A stretch of 64,000 nucleotides of DNA from CAKZNE01 sp002695025 (GTDB taxonomy: Bacteria; Bacteroidota; Bacteroidia; Flavobacteriales; Schleiferiaceae): assembly GCA_913043285.1 (NCBI GenBank), contig CAJWML010000001.1:806001-870000 (forward strand), written 5' to 3'. Shown here one piece after another: positions 27,894 through 35,588 of this stretch (its first letter is position 1; every line of letters starts with the position of its first letter). The translations under genes were made by a program, and so were the position numbers. The notes below the pieces were generated by a model, which worked only from the letters and a program-made list of their open reading frames with translations, had not been told where the DNA came from and ran no database searches.

Positions 27894-27921
27894 AATAGAT
27901 ATCAATAAGGTATTTGCAGGG

Positions 27922-27929
27922 CAAATGTA
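27922..27929 (-). promoter_or_regulatory. -7 box upstream of gdhA
   Basis: Reads TACATTTG on the minus strand, a perfect TAnnTTTG match, 28 bases before the chosen ATG, in the 130-bp gap after DUF2254. Confidence 0.55.
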
Positions 27930-28026
27930 GGTTTTTTACATATTAATACACTGAAATACCGTACTTAAAGGAAGTGTGCCAAAACCCTTGCCCATCAAGC
28001 GATTTTTGAGATTGATAACAGCTCAT

Positions 28027-29340
28027 TCAGAGGTTAGCTGTGGAAAAAAGCGGCTGTAATTTGCTATTGTACTGCTCAAGCAGATAGGATGTATCCTCCA
28101 GGTATTTTCCGCACTCCAGGTCATGCCGTATTTTTTGGGCAAATCCAAGCACTTCTTTTTGCATTTCCACGCTTTCATTATCTTGTCCCAATAGCAGTAT
28201 GCAACCGTGGATGAGTGAGTCCATAATATTCTTATCGGTGCGCCCACAAAGACGGATCTCGTCCAGGCAAAGTTCAAATAGGTCGTGCAGCGTAATGGGC
28301 CGGTAGATGATGCGTATCTCACCCTTTTCATCCTTCACACCATAATGCAGAGGTTTACGCGTAAACATACTAAGCAGGTCAATAAGGAAATCAATGCAGA
28401 TGCGGGCCGTGCCAATATCATTAATGCCTGGACTCAAAGCTTTGGCGGCTACTTCTGTTAACTGGCGATACCCATAAAAAATATTGTTCTCAATATCCTC
28501 GATATTATAAAAAAGGAAGGCTTCATGGAGACGGTCCAGTAATTTCTTGTCCGGTTCCCAGGTTCCGGAAATTTTAAAAAGAGGAGAGTTTTTCAGAACA
28601 TAATCCCCAATTTGCGGGCAAACTTTTACGGTGATATTGTTTTCGATACATAATTTAAGGAGCCGCTTTTCATTAACCCCCTGGTAATAACCAGAGCGGT
28701 TGGCTGTTTCACTGATAAATGACAATTCCGTTTCAAAAGGTTCATTAAGATATTCCCTTTCCGATGATTTTGAATCACGCTCCTTCCAGCGTTCATAGGT
28801 CCGTTTGTAAATGGAGCGGCTCACTTCGGCAGGCTTCACGCTGCTCGATACATAGTGTATAAAGCGTATGAAAAGAAAAAGGTCTGTAATAGCGCAAACA
28901 AGGGCCAGAAAAACCCCGGTTATGGAAATGGATGCATCTTCCCGGGAATCGGTGAGGTTCAGCAAAAGCGGAAGGCAAAAAAGGAGTCCCCCAACGTAAA
29001 AACCAAGAATAAACTGTGGCCTTTTATCTTTTAAAAGACCGTCCAGTACCTTGGGTGAATAGTTGTTGGCGGCCTGGCTTAATACCACCATCACCATGGA
29101 GAAGCTAAAAACGGTTAAAGTGAACATCCCTCCAATGAGGACACTTAAAAGTTCACGGGCGGTCTCGGCCTCTGATTCTTTAAAAATGGGTAGCACCTCT
29201 TGCAGCCATTCATCGGTTGACCTGGTACCGGAAATAATGATGATGAGGCTCAGGCCTATAAAAAGCGTAGAGATGATGAACGGATAAAAGGCAATGGAAT
29301 TCACAGCCTGCAAATACCTATTTCTGAGCCATTCGAGCAT
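28027..29340 (-). CDS. DUF2254-family membrane protein
   Basis: Predicted inner-membrane protein of about 437 residues. There are four hydrophobic segments in the N-terminal third (about 15-40, 65-95 with GMFTLTVFSFSMVMVVLSQAA, 110-130 and 140-165), then a soluble C-terminal domain with LSPGINDIGTARICIDFL, a well-conserved element in this family. The function of DUF2254 proteins is not established. I start at ATG 29340 (MLEWLRNRYLQ) since the earlier TTG adds only two residues. It lies alone between gdhA and purD. Confidence 0.8.
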   Translation of the reverse strand: MLEWLRNRYLQAVNSIAFYPFIISTLFIGLSLIIIISGTRSTDEWLQEVLPIFKESEAETARELLSVLIGGMFTLTVFSFSMVMVVLSQAANNYSPKVLDGLLKDKRPQFILGFYVGGLLFCLPLLLNLTDSREDASISITGVFLALVCAITDLFLFIRFIHYVSSSVKPAEVSRSIYKRTYERWKERDSKSSEREYLNEPFETELSFISETANRSGYYQGVNEKRLLKLCIENNITVKVCPQIGDYVLKNSPLFKISGTWEPDKKLLDRLHEAFLFYNIEDIENNIFYGYRQLTEVAAKALSPGINDIGTARICIDFLIDLLSMFTRKPLHYGVKDEKGEIRIIYRPITLHDLFELCLDEIRLCGRTDKNIMDSLIHGCILLLGQDNESVEMQKEVLGFAQKIRHDLECGKYLEDTSYLLEQYNSKLQPLFSTANL

Positions 29341-29410
29341 AGGCAATAAACCCTGGTTCCTGTAAAATGTTGAAAGCGGGTTTTTTGAAGGCCGCTTTGA
29401 GGGATAGTTT

Positions 29411-29418
29411 TACTTTTG
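29411..29418 (+). promoter_or_regulatory. -7 box upstream of purD
   Basis: TACTTTTG, a perfect TAnnTTTG match, 18 bases before the purD ATG at 29437. Confidence 0.6.
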
Positions 29419-29436
29419 CAGCAAAGAAAAAACCAC

Positions 29437-30705
29437 ATGAACATTCTTGTTTTAGGAAGCGGAGGCCGCGAACATGCGTTGTCCTGGAAAATTAAACAGA
29501 GTCCGTTTTGCAGGGCTCTTTTTGTAGCTCCGGGCAATGCCGGTACCGCATCAATAGCTGTAAATGTACCGGTAAACCCCGTTAACTTTGATGATGTAGC
29601 TGAACTATGCCTGAACGAGAAAATAGACATGGTGGTGGTTGGACCGGAAGATCCTTTAGTGAATGGCATAAGCGATTATTTTAGGCAGCGTGAAGACCTC
29701 AAACATATTCTGTTGATCGGCCCTGACAAGAATGCCGCGCAGTTGGAAGGAAGCAAGGATTTCTGCAAGGCCTTTATGGTGGAGCATAATATTCCTACTG
29801 CTCGTTATCAATCTTTTACCGGAGAAGACCTGGAAGGAGCTTATGGCTTTTTGGATGAGCTTAAACCTCCCTACGTTTTAAAGGCAGATGGCCTGGCCGC
29901 AGGAAAAGGTGTGTTGATCCTGAATGATATTGAGGAGGCCAAAACAGAGCTAAAAGCTATGTTTTCCGGAAAATTCGGGGAAGCCAGCCGTAAGGTGGTC
30001 ATCGAAGAATTTTTGGACGGCATTGAATTTTCCGTATTCATTCTTACCGATGGAAAAAACTACCATTGGCTTCCCGTAGCGAAGGACTACAAGCGCATTG
30101 GTGAAGGAGACACAGGTCTCAATACGGGTGGCATGGGAGCCGTTTCTCCGGTATCTTTCGTTACCCGGGAGCTCCGGGACAAAGTGGAGGAAAGGATCGT
30201 AAAACCTACCATTAAGGGAATTGGCAATCGCGGTATGGACTATAAGGGTTTTGTTTTCCTGGGGTTGATCAAGGTAGGAGATGAGCCCTACGTGATCGAA
30301 TACAACGTGCGAATGGGTGATCCTGAGACAGAAGTGGTTATTCCCAGGATAAAAAATGATTTGGTGGAAATCCTGAAGGCAACTGGTGAAAGGAGGCTGA
30401 ATGAAGTAAGTATTGAAGAGGATGAGCGGATGGCTACCACTGTAATGGTGGTGTCTGAAGGTTACCCGGGCTCATACGCCAAGGGTAAAGTTGTAAGCGG
30501 ATTGCAAAATGTAGAGGAGAGCATGGTGTTCCATGCAGGTACTAAACTGGAAGGGCAGGATGTAGTAACCAGCGGAGGAAGGGTAATGGCTTTTACTTCC
30601 TATGGTTCAACCAGGCAAGAGGCATTGGAAAAAAGCTATAACTCCATCAAAAAAGTGTGCTTTGAAGGAATTACGTTCAGAAGAGATATCGGTTACGATC
30701 TCTAG
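29437..30705 (+). CDS. purD: Phosphoribosylamine-glycine ligase
   Basis: ATP-grasp enzyme of purine synthesis that joins phosphoribosylamine and glycine. It opens with MNILVLGSGGREHALSWKI, has VVGPEDPLVNGISDYF, GSKDFCKAFMVEHNIPTA, LKADGLAAGKGVLI (ATP-binding) and LNTGGMGAVSPV, and ends with FRRDIGYDL. Length about 422 is normal. I use ATG 29437; a start seven codons earlier lies in the promoter leader. It shares a CTAG stop overlap with the convergent small membrane protein. Confidence 0.96.
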   Translation: MNILVLGSGGREHALSWKIKQSPFCRALFVAPGNAGTASIAVNVPVNPVNFDDVAELCLNEKIDMVVVGPEDPLVNGISDYFRQREDLKHILLIGPDKNAAQLEGSKDFCKAFMVEHNIPTARYQSFTGEDLEGAYGFLDELKPPYVLKADGLAAGKGVLILNDIEEAKTELKAMFSGKFGEASRKVVIEEFLDGIEFSVFILTDGKNYHWLPVAKDYKRIGEGDTGLNTGGMGAVSPVSFVTRELRDKVEERIVKPTIKGIGNRGMDYKGFVFLGLIKVGDEPYVIEYNVRMGDPETEVVIPRIKNDLVEILKATGERRLNEVSIEEDERMATTVMVVSEGYPGSYAKGKVVSGLQNVEESMVFHAGTKLEGQDVVTSGGRVMAFTSYGSTRQEALEKSYNSIKKVCFEGITFRRDIGYDL

Positions 30706-30872
30706 TTCTCACCAGCCTTGGAGTGCTTACGCATCTCCATCATCCAATAAAGGAATAATACAGAGCCAATAAGAAGAAACAGGATGTTGGGAATATTTCC
30801 CAGGATGGGTAAGATCCCAAAGGTCCACTCAAAAAAATCTCCCAGTCCTTCTACGATATCTTTGAATTGCAT
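30702..30872 (-). CDS. Small single-pass membrane protein (DUF6341-like)
   Basis: A 56-residue protein: an amphipathic start (MQFKDIVEGLGDFFEWTFG) and one TM helix (about 27-46, IPNILFLLIGSVLFLYWM) followed by a Lys/Arg-rich tail. It resembles small Flavobacteriia proteins annotated DUF6341, which also lie between purD and a DUF6427 membrane protein; I judge this by layout and the YWM tail, not by a search. The start at 30872 follows a TAATTTTG box. Interlocking 4-bp overlap with purD. Function unknown. Confidence 0.65.
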   Translation of the reverse strand: MQFKDIVEGLGDFFEWTFGILPILGNIPNILFLLIGSVLFLYWMMEMRKHSKAGEN

Positions 30873-30889
30873 TTTCAGTAATTTGCTGC

Positions 30890-30897
30890 CAAAATTA
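30890..30897 (-). promoter_or_regulatory. -7 box upstream of the small membrane protein
   Basis: Reads TAATTTTG on the minus strand, 17 bases before ATG 30872, in the short gap between the divergent genes. Confidence 0.5.
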
Positions 30898-30910
30898 GAT
30901 AAAAAGACGT

Positions 30911-31861
30911 ATGCTGGCAAGGCTATTCAATAACTTAACCGTACAATCGCTCGCTTCGGCCTTGCTGATGTCTTTTATGGTGGTAGGTGTTGCATCTTTC
31001 CTTCACCTGTATACCCCGGCTGAATTATTCATAGGCGGATGGTCAGTTACCATAAGTCCTTTTGTGTTCAGGCTCAGTGTTACATTGCTCATTCCCTTGT
31101 ACAGTACCTGGTTTAACGGCCTGTTGATCCGTCAGGGTTTTTTAAAGGGACACCACTATATGATACCCATATTGTCCATAGTATTATGGCTTTTCGGATG
31201 CTATGAAAATTACCCCTCAGTATTGCTTATTTTACCTTTGCTCATTCTGCTTATAGGTCAGGTGCTTTCGCTGATAACGGCTGGTAGCGGGGTTTTACAG
31301 ATTATTTTTAACATTGGATTTCTTACCGGTATTGGGTCAGTTTTTTTTCCTCCCATCCTGGTGTTCCTGGTGGTATGTTGGGTGTCGGTCATACTATTCG
31401 GGCACTTTAACCTCCGTTCAGTAATTATTCCGGTGGTAGGTCTGGCCGCGTTCTACTTTCTGATGTATACGGGATATTTTTTCTTTACTGATCAATCCTT
31501 CAAGGAGGTGCTCTGGGAGATGCTTATACAGTACCGGTTAAGCACCCTGGATTTGGATATTATGGCTATATGGCCCTACTTCTTCCTGACAATAGCGGTA
31601 CTCATGTCACTACTGGAGTACATTAAGGCACTGAATCATGCAAAAATCCAAAAGCGTCAGTTCTTGAATTTCAATGCCGCACTGCTTGTTTTGGGGCTAG
31701 CGCTTTTTATCCCCATTCAAAGTCCCTGGGCGGGGGAAATTATCATGGCTTTCCCGGTAGCGGTATTCCTGTCCAACCTGGTGCAGTACGTAAATAAGTG
31801 GTGGATGAAAGACCTGGTTTACCTAAGCCTTATCGTTACCCTTGTTTTCGTGGTTCTCTAA
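30911..31861 (+). CDS. Multi-pass membrane protein (DUF6427-like)
   Basis: A 316-residue polytopic protein with about nine to ten hydrophobic helices (first at about 13-35, last at about 297-315) and no soluble domain. Gene position next to purD and a small one-TM protein matches the DUF6427 family of Flavobacteriia. Function is unknown. ATG 30911 gives MLARLFNNLTVQSLASALL, a plausible inner-membrane start. The 3' end overlaps the convergent thioesterase by 39 bp. Confidence 0.7.
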   Translation: MLARLFNNLTVQSLASALLMSFMVVGVASFLHLYTPAELFIGGWSVTISPFVFRLSVTLLIPLYSTWFNGLLIRQGFLKGHHYMIPILSIVLWLFGCYENYPSVLLILPLLILLIGQVLSLITAGSGVLQIIFNIGFLTGIGSVFFPPILVFLVVCWVSVILFGHFNLRSVIIPVVGLAAFYFLMYTGYFFFTDQSFKEVLWEMLIQYRLSTLDLDIMAIWPYFFLTIAVLMSLLEYIKALNHAKIQKRQFLNFNAALLVLGLALFIPIQSPWAGEIIMAFPVAVFLSNLVQYVNKWWMKDLVYLSLIVTLVFVVL

Positions 31862-32392
31862 ATTGGCTATTTCTTCCGGTGAAAAGAAAAGTGCCTTCAG
31901 TTCCGAAGCTTCGCTGGGTTTCATTTTTCCGGAAAGTATCAGGGCCAGTTGTCTTCTTCGAAGAGCACCCTCATAACGTTTCTTTTCCAGTTCCGTTTCG
32001 GGGATCAGGGCGGGAACGTTGATAGGGTTTCCCAATTGATCAACGGCTACAAAAGTATAGATGGCTTCGTTAGCCCTCACCTTTTTGCCTGCAACGGTTT
32101 GGTCTTCAATGTAAACATCCACAAAAACCTCCATGCTGGAAGTAAATGCACGGGAAACCCGGGCTTCAAGGGTTACAATACTGCCTTGGGGAATAGGCTG
32201 GTTAAAGGAAACGTTGTTTACGGAGCTGGTCACCACAATACGCTTGCAGTGGCGATGGGCCGCAATGGCTGAAGCGCGATCCATCCAGCTGAGCAATCGC
32301 CCTCCAAACAGGTTTTTGAGATTGTTGGTATCGTTGGGAAGAACGATTTCCGTTACTATGGTAAGAGAATCACTGGGTGTTTTAGCTTTCAT
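31823..32392 (-). CDS. Acyl-CoA thioesterase, hot-dog fold
   Basis: A 189-residue cytoplasmic hot-dog thioesterase of the YciA/BACH type that hydrolyses acyl-CoA. Seen: VLPNDTNNLKNLFGGRLLSW with the catalytic-site Asn/Asp region, ASAIAAHRHCKRIVVTSSV and VSFNQPIPQGSIVTLEARV. The C-terminus has a roughly 50-residue extension rich in charged residues (about 135-189) beyond the usual single domain. It starts 26 bases after the HU/SPOR gene but has its own TAATTTTG box. The 3' 39 bp overlap the DUF6427-like gene on the other strand. Confidence 0.88.
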   Translation of the reverse strand: MKAKTPSDSLTIVTEIVLPNDTNNLKNLFGGRLLSWMDRASAIAAHRHCKRIVVTSSVNNVSFNQPIPQGSIVTLEARVSRAFTSSMEVFVDVYIEDQTVAGKKVRANEAIYTFVAVDQLGNPINVPALIPETELEKKRYEGALRRRQLALILSGKMKPSEASELKALFFSPEEIANLENHENKGNDKA

Positions 32393-32408
32393 CCGGACGA
32401 ATTTCCGG

Positions 32409-32416
32409 CAAAATTA
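32409..32416 (-). promoter_or_regulatory. -7 box upstream of the thioesterase
   Basis: Reads TAATTTTG on the minus strand, 16 bases before the ATG at 32392, inside the 26-base gap after the HU/SPOR gene. Confidence 0.5.
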
Positions 32417-32418
32417 AG

Positions 32419-33432
32419 TCAATTAGAATAAACCCAGGCTCCTGAACTTATCTGACTTTTCACCTTGGAAAGCTCAGTAGTGGCCAGCTCATGCGAGGCG
32501 AAGTTACCCACGGCTACACGATGAAAGCGCCTGTCTCCATTGGCCAGGTAGGCGTCAAAGCCTCTGGACTGAAGTTCCTTGATATAATGCTCAGCATTCT
32601 CCTTTTCCTTAAATGAGCCTACCACAATATGGTAAGAGCTTTGGTTAATGGGAGTTTCCACCACCTTCTTAATGGGTTCATCTATGGTGGTTTCAGGAGC
32701 TGTGTTTATTTCCGTTTCGTTGGAGGAAGGTGCGCTCACCGTTTCCTCTGTAACGGGTATTGTTTCCTTAAGCTGCTCTGCACGATCCTCTGAGGAATAA
32801 CTCCATGGATAAAAACTGGCAAAGTTGCTCAAGGGATTGGGGTTGTTGTTCAGGTATACTCCTGCTGCAATACCAAGGGCAATGAAGGGGGCAAGAACAG
32901 CAGCCCAGCGCAGCAAGGGTAAATTTCTTTTCTCACGTTCCTTTTGGGTTCTGGCGGGAATATGAATATCGATGGCCCGTTGAACAGACTTCTTGATCTC
33001 CATTTCACGCTGTACTGCAGGAGAGCGGAAAATACCCAGCCCAAAAGAAGACTTGTCGTAATTTACGTCAATGGCAGGGTTAAACTGTATTTTTTCCTCT
33101 TTATCAAGATACAGGCGGCCAACTCCGGGAAGGTTTACTTTCTTTCCGGTTTTCAAAATACGTTTCCATCCACGAACGTGAATAGCAATGCTTTCCAAAG
33201 CATCACTGTACGGGCGGTTTTCATAAATGCTGATGTACTTGGCCAGCAAACCGTCATTCTCACGGATACGTGCATTAAAGGATACCCGGCTGGAAGGTGG
33301 GCGCATCATGTGGGTGGCGTGATTGATCTCGGCTGGGTGATAACGGGTAAGGAAAGCCCCTAAACCGGGAACTACCACACATTCGTGATCAAACAGCAAA
33401 CGACTTATGTATTTGTCAATAGTTGGTTCCAT
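32419..33432 (-). CDS. HU-CCDC81 / transmembrane / SPOR domain protein
   Basis: A 337-residue protein with three parts. Residues 1-135 form tandem HU-like (CCDC81-type) domains: CVVVPGLGAFLTRY with the beta-arm region SFNARIREND, then GKKVNLPGVGRLYLDKEEKI. Residues about 171-194 form one TM helix (LLRWAAVLAPFIALGIAAG). A Glu/Thr-rich linker leads to a C-terminal SPOR domain (about 265-337, SYHIVVGSFKEKENAEHYI and HRVAVGNF), which in known proteins binds denuded septal peptidoglycan. The Arg/Lys-rich stretch before the TM suggests N-terminus in the cytoplasm. It may tether DNA, or another HU partner, to the division site; this is inference. It has its own TATATTTG box. Confidence 0.85.
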   Translation of the reverse strand: MEPTIDKYISRLLFDHECVVVPGLGAFLTRYHPAEINHATHMMRPPSSRVSFNARIRENDGLLAKYISIYENRPYSDALESIAIHVRGWKRILKTGKKVNLPGVGRLYLDKEEKIQFNPAIDVNYDKSSFGLGIFRSPAVQREMEIKKSVQRAIDIHIPARTQKEREKRNLPLLRWAAVLAPFIALGIAAGVYLNNNPNPLSNFASFYPWSYSSEDRAEQLKETIPVTEETVSAPSSNETEINTAPETTIDEPIKKVVETPINQSSYHIVVGSFKEKENAEHYIKELQSRGFDAYLANGDRRFHRVAVGNFASHELATTELSKVKSQISSGAWVYSN

Positions 33433-33440
33433 GTAACCTC

Positions 33441-33448
33441 CAAATATA
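33441..33448 (-). promoter_or_regulatory. -7 box upstream of the HU/SPOR gene
   Basis: Reads TATATTTG on the minus strand, 8 bases before the ATG at 33432, in the 36-base gap after the anti-sigma gene. The HU/SPOR gene can therefore be transcribed separately from the sigma operon. Confidence 0.55.
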
Positions 33449-33468
33449 CAAAAAGCCAGTAACTACAA

Positions 33469-34923
33469 TTAAAACCGGTACGAAATCCCCGAAAAGAACA
33501 GGAGTTGATGATAGTAAGTCTCAACATCATTGCCCCGGTTGATTGGGGTAACTCCATAATAGACCATAGGATCTAAACGGAACCTTAGCTTGGGAGTTAT
33601 GCGGTAGGCAAAACCTGGCCCTGTACTTAGCTGAAGGGACAAATCGTTGGGTCGTAAACCGTCATAATCACTGGTGCTGCCATCCGGGTATTCCAGGTAA
33701 ACATTGCTGTGGGAAAGTATACGCGCGTTAAAACCGGCCTGGAGTTTCATCTCAAACCGGCCGTTGAGTAAGTAATAAGCGGCACCTATGGGAACCTCCA
33801 CAAACTGGTATTCCTGGCCAATATTGGGCACCAGGTAATACTGGGTAAGATCACCGGTAGGCGAAACTACTTTACTGGCATCTTCGGTAAAAGAAACGTT
33901 ACCCAGGGAGGTAAACCCGTTCACATCAGAACTGGTTACATTATTCGGGTTAGAAGTAATGGAGGATGGAGCCGGCCTGCTGAGAAGCACATTATTACTG
34001 TTTTGTATCCAATTGTTCACCATAAGCCCTGCCTGCCACTCCCAGTTACGATCGTTGCGGATCAGCACTTTCATACCGGTTGCATAGGTGTTTTCCAATT
34101 GCTCATTCCGAATGTTGTTCTGAGTGGAGGCATTTTGATCCTTCACACTGACATCCATAAAAGGCACGGTGGGTCCGGCCAGTACCGAAAGCTCAATACC
34201 TGAGGTTCGTTTATAGCCCTTCCGCTTCTCTGTGGTATGGCCTTCGGCCAGAAGCTTCATTTCCTCAGGAGAAATTACCAGGATATCACTATTGGTTTCT
34301 TCTGAGTTGTTGTTCCCGGAATTTGGAGAAGTAAGGAAACCCTGGAGTTTGCCAGCTGCTCTTTTGGCTGATTCATTTTCTTCCCGAGAAGCGTTGAAGG
34401 CCACGGATGAGTTATCCTCCCTCAAAATGGGTTCTTCATGATCAGTGCCTACGGGTGTATTTTCTGCGATGCCTTCTGTAAGCGAACCCGCCTTAACCGC
34501 ATTTCCCGGAGTTTTGGTTTTCATACTTTCAGAGGCAATATTCCTCTGGCTGCGGCTGAACCCTGAATTTTCAGGGCTCTTTTTAGGAGCCGGAGCTATT
34601 TCCTCGGAGGGAGTTGTTTCATTCACAAAACCGGGCTTTGTATTTTGTGGTTTTTGCTGTTCAGGCAAGACCATGTCCGGTCGGCCGGTTTCCTTTAGCT
34701 GGCGGTTGGGCATGGTGTTCCAGCCCTGGTAAAAATAACCGGAAAAGAAAGCCAGTAACACTGCCGCTGCCACGCTGCTGTAGCGCCAGAAAGCCATTCG
34801 TTTTTTACGCTCTTTCCGGGCCAGACGACCTTTGATGTCCGGCCAGCTGTCAAAAGGCGGTTCTGCTTCCAGATCGTTGAATTTCGTCCTGAAAAGCTCG
34901 TCTAGATTCTCTTTATTTTCCAT
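33469..34923 (-). CDS. Putative dual-membrane-spanning anti-sigma factor with C-terminal outer-membrane beta-barrel
   Basis: A 484-residue protein with an odd topology. Residues 1-46 are charged and cytoplasmic, with the anti-sigma-like start LDELFRTKFNDLEAEPPFDSW. Residues 47-66 form one TM helix. Residues 67-240 form a Pro/Ser/Glu/Asn-rich, probably disordered linker. Residues 241-484 are beta-strand rich (SGIELSVLAGPTVPF, WEWQAGLMVNNW) and end in SYRF, a C-terminal aromatic residue typical of outer-membrane barrels. There is no cleavable signal peptide. The gene overlaps the ECF sigma gene by 11 bp, and such pairing usually marks an anti-sigma factor. The layout matches the Dma-type anti-sigma factors reported in Bacteroides thetaiotaomicron. 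Function is inferred, not shown. Confidence 0.75.
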   Translation of the reverse strand: MENKENLDELFRTKFNDLEAEPPFDSWPDIKGRLARKERKKRMAFWRYSSVAAAVLLAFFSGYFYQGWNTMPNRQLKETGRPDMVLPEQQKPQNTKPGFVNETTPSEEIAPAPKKSPENSGFSRSQRNIASESMKTKTPGNAVKAGSLTEGIAENTPVGTDHEEPILREDNSSVAFNASREENESAKRAAGKLQGFLTSPNSGNNNSEETNSDILVISPEEMKLLAEGHTTEKRKGYKRTSGIELSVLAGPTVPFMDVSVKDQNASTQNNIRNEQLENTYATGMKVLIRNDRNWEWQAGLMVNNWIQNSNNVLLSRPAPSSITSNPNNVTSSDVNGFTSLGNVSFTEDASKVVSPTGDLTQYYLVPNIGQEYQFVEVPIGAAYYLLNGRFEMKLQAGFNARILSHSNVYLEYPDGSTSDYDGLRPNDLSLQLSTGPGFAYRITPKLRFRLDPMVYYGVTPINRGNDVETYYHQLLFFSGISYRF

Positions 34924-35470
34924 TGCTCTTCATTCTGTAACTTTCAGGGAATCGCTCCCTTACTTTTTCCTGCAATAATGTACGGGCCCTCGATAAATTA
35001 CTTTTGGAAGTACCCTCTGTTATGTTTAACTTTTCCGCAATCTCCTTATGTGAGAACCCCTCAATCGCAAACAGGTTAAATACCAGCCTGTACTGGGGAG
35101 AAAGCTCTCTCACCATTTCCAGAAGGTCCGCTGCTGTAATATCCTCAATAATGCTTTCATAGCTGAAGTCCTCTGCGGATAAAGTTTCCAGCCCGGTGGG
35201 GTACAACAACTTCCTGCTTCGGTACTTCTGTAAAATCAAATTCACAAACACCCTTCGCGTCCATCCTTCAAAAGAACCTTGAAAGGAATATTTTTTTATC
35301 TTTTGGAAAAGATGGATGAAACCATCCTGCAAGTGGTCCATGGCCTCCGTTTCGTCTTTGGAATAATAAAGGCATACACCGTACATTTTACGGTAAAAAA
35401 GACGGTATAGCTCACCTTGAGCTTCAGTTTTCCCTTTTTGGCAGGCCTTTATAAGTTCGTCTGGAACCAA
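34913..35470 (-). CDS. ECF-type RNA polymerase sigma factor
   Basis: A 185-residue sigma-70 family factor with only regions 2 and 4. Region 2: YRLFYRKMYGVCLYY and AMDHLQDGFIHLFQKI, then the Trp-containing GWTRRVFVNLILQKYR. Region 4 helix-turn-helix: LSPQYRLVFNLFAIEGFSHKEIAEKLNITEG followed by SNLSRARTLLQEK. The start is TTG at 35470; an in-frame TAG lies seven codons upstream and no ATG lies between, so no earlier start is possible. The 3' end overlaps the anti-sigma gene by 11 bp. It is divergent from the T9SS propeller gene at 35589, a possible target. Confidence 0.92.
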   Translation of the reverse strand: MVPDELIKACQKGKTEAQGELYRLFYRKMYGVCLYYSKDETEAMDHLQDGFIHLFQKIKKYSFQGSFEGWTRRVFVNLILQKYRSRKLLYPTGLETLSAEDFSYESIIEDITAADLLEMVRELSPQYRLVFNLFAIEGFSHKEIAEKLNITEGTSKSNLSRARTLLQEKVRERFPESYRMKSNGK

Positions 35471-35588
35471 TGCAAATTGTGGTTTAACCTATGATGCATT
35501 AAAGGTAAATAAGGTTGCTTTACTTTTATGAAATCCTTTTACGCAACCCTCTTCCTTCCTTTTGCATCTAATTTGAAAAGCATAAATT

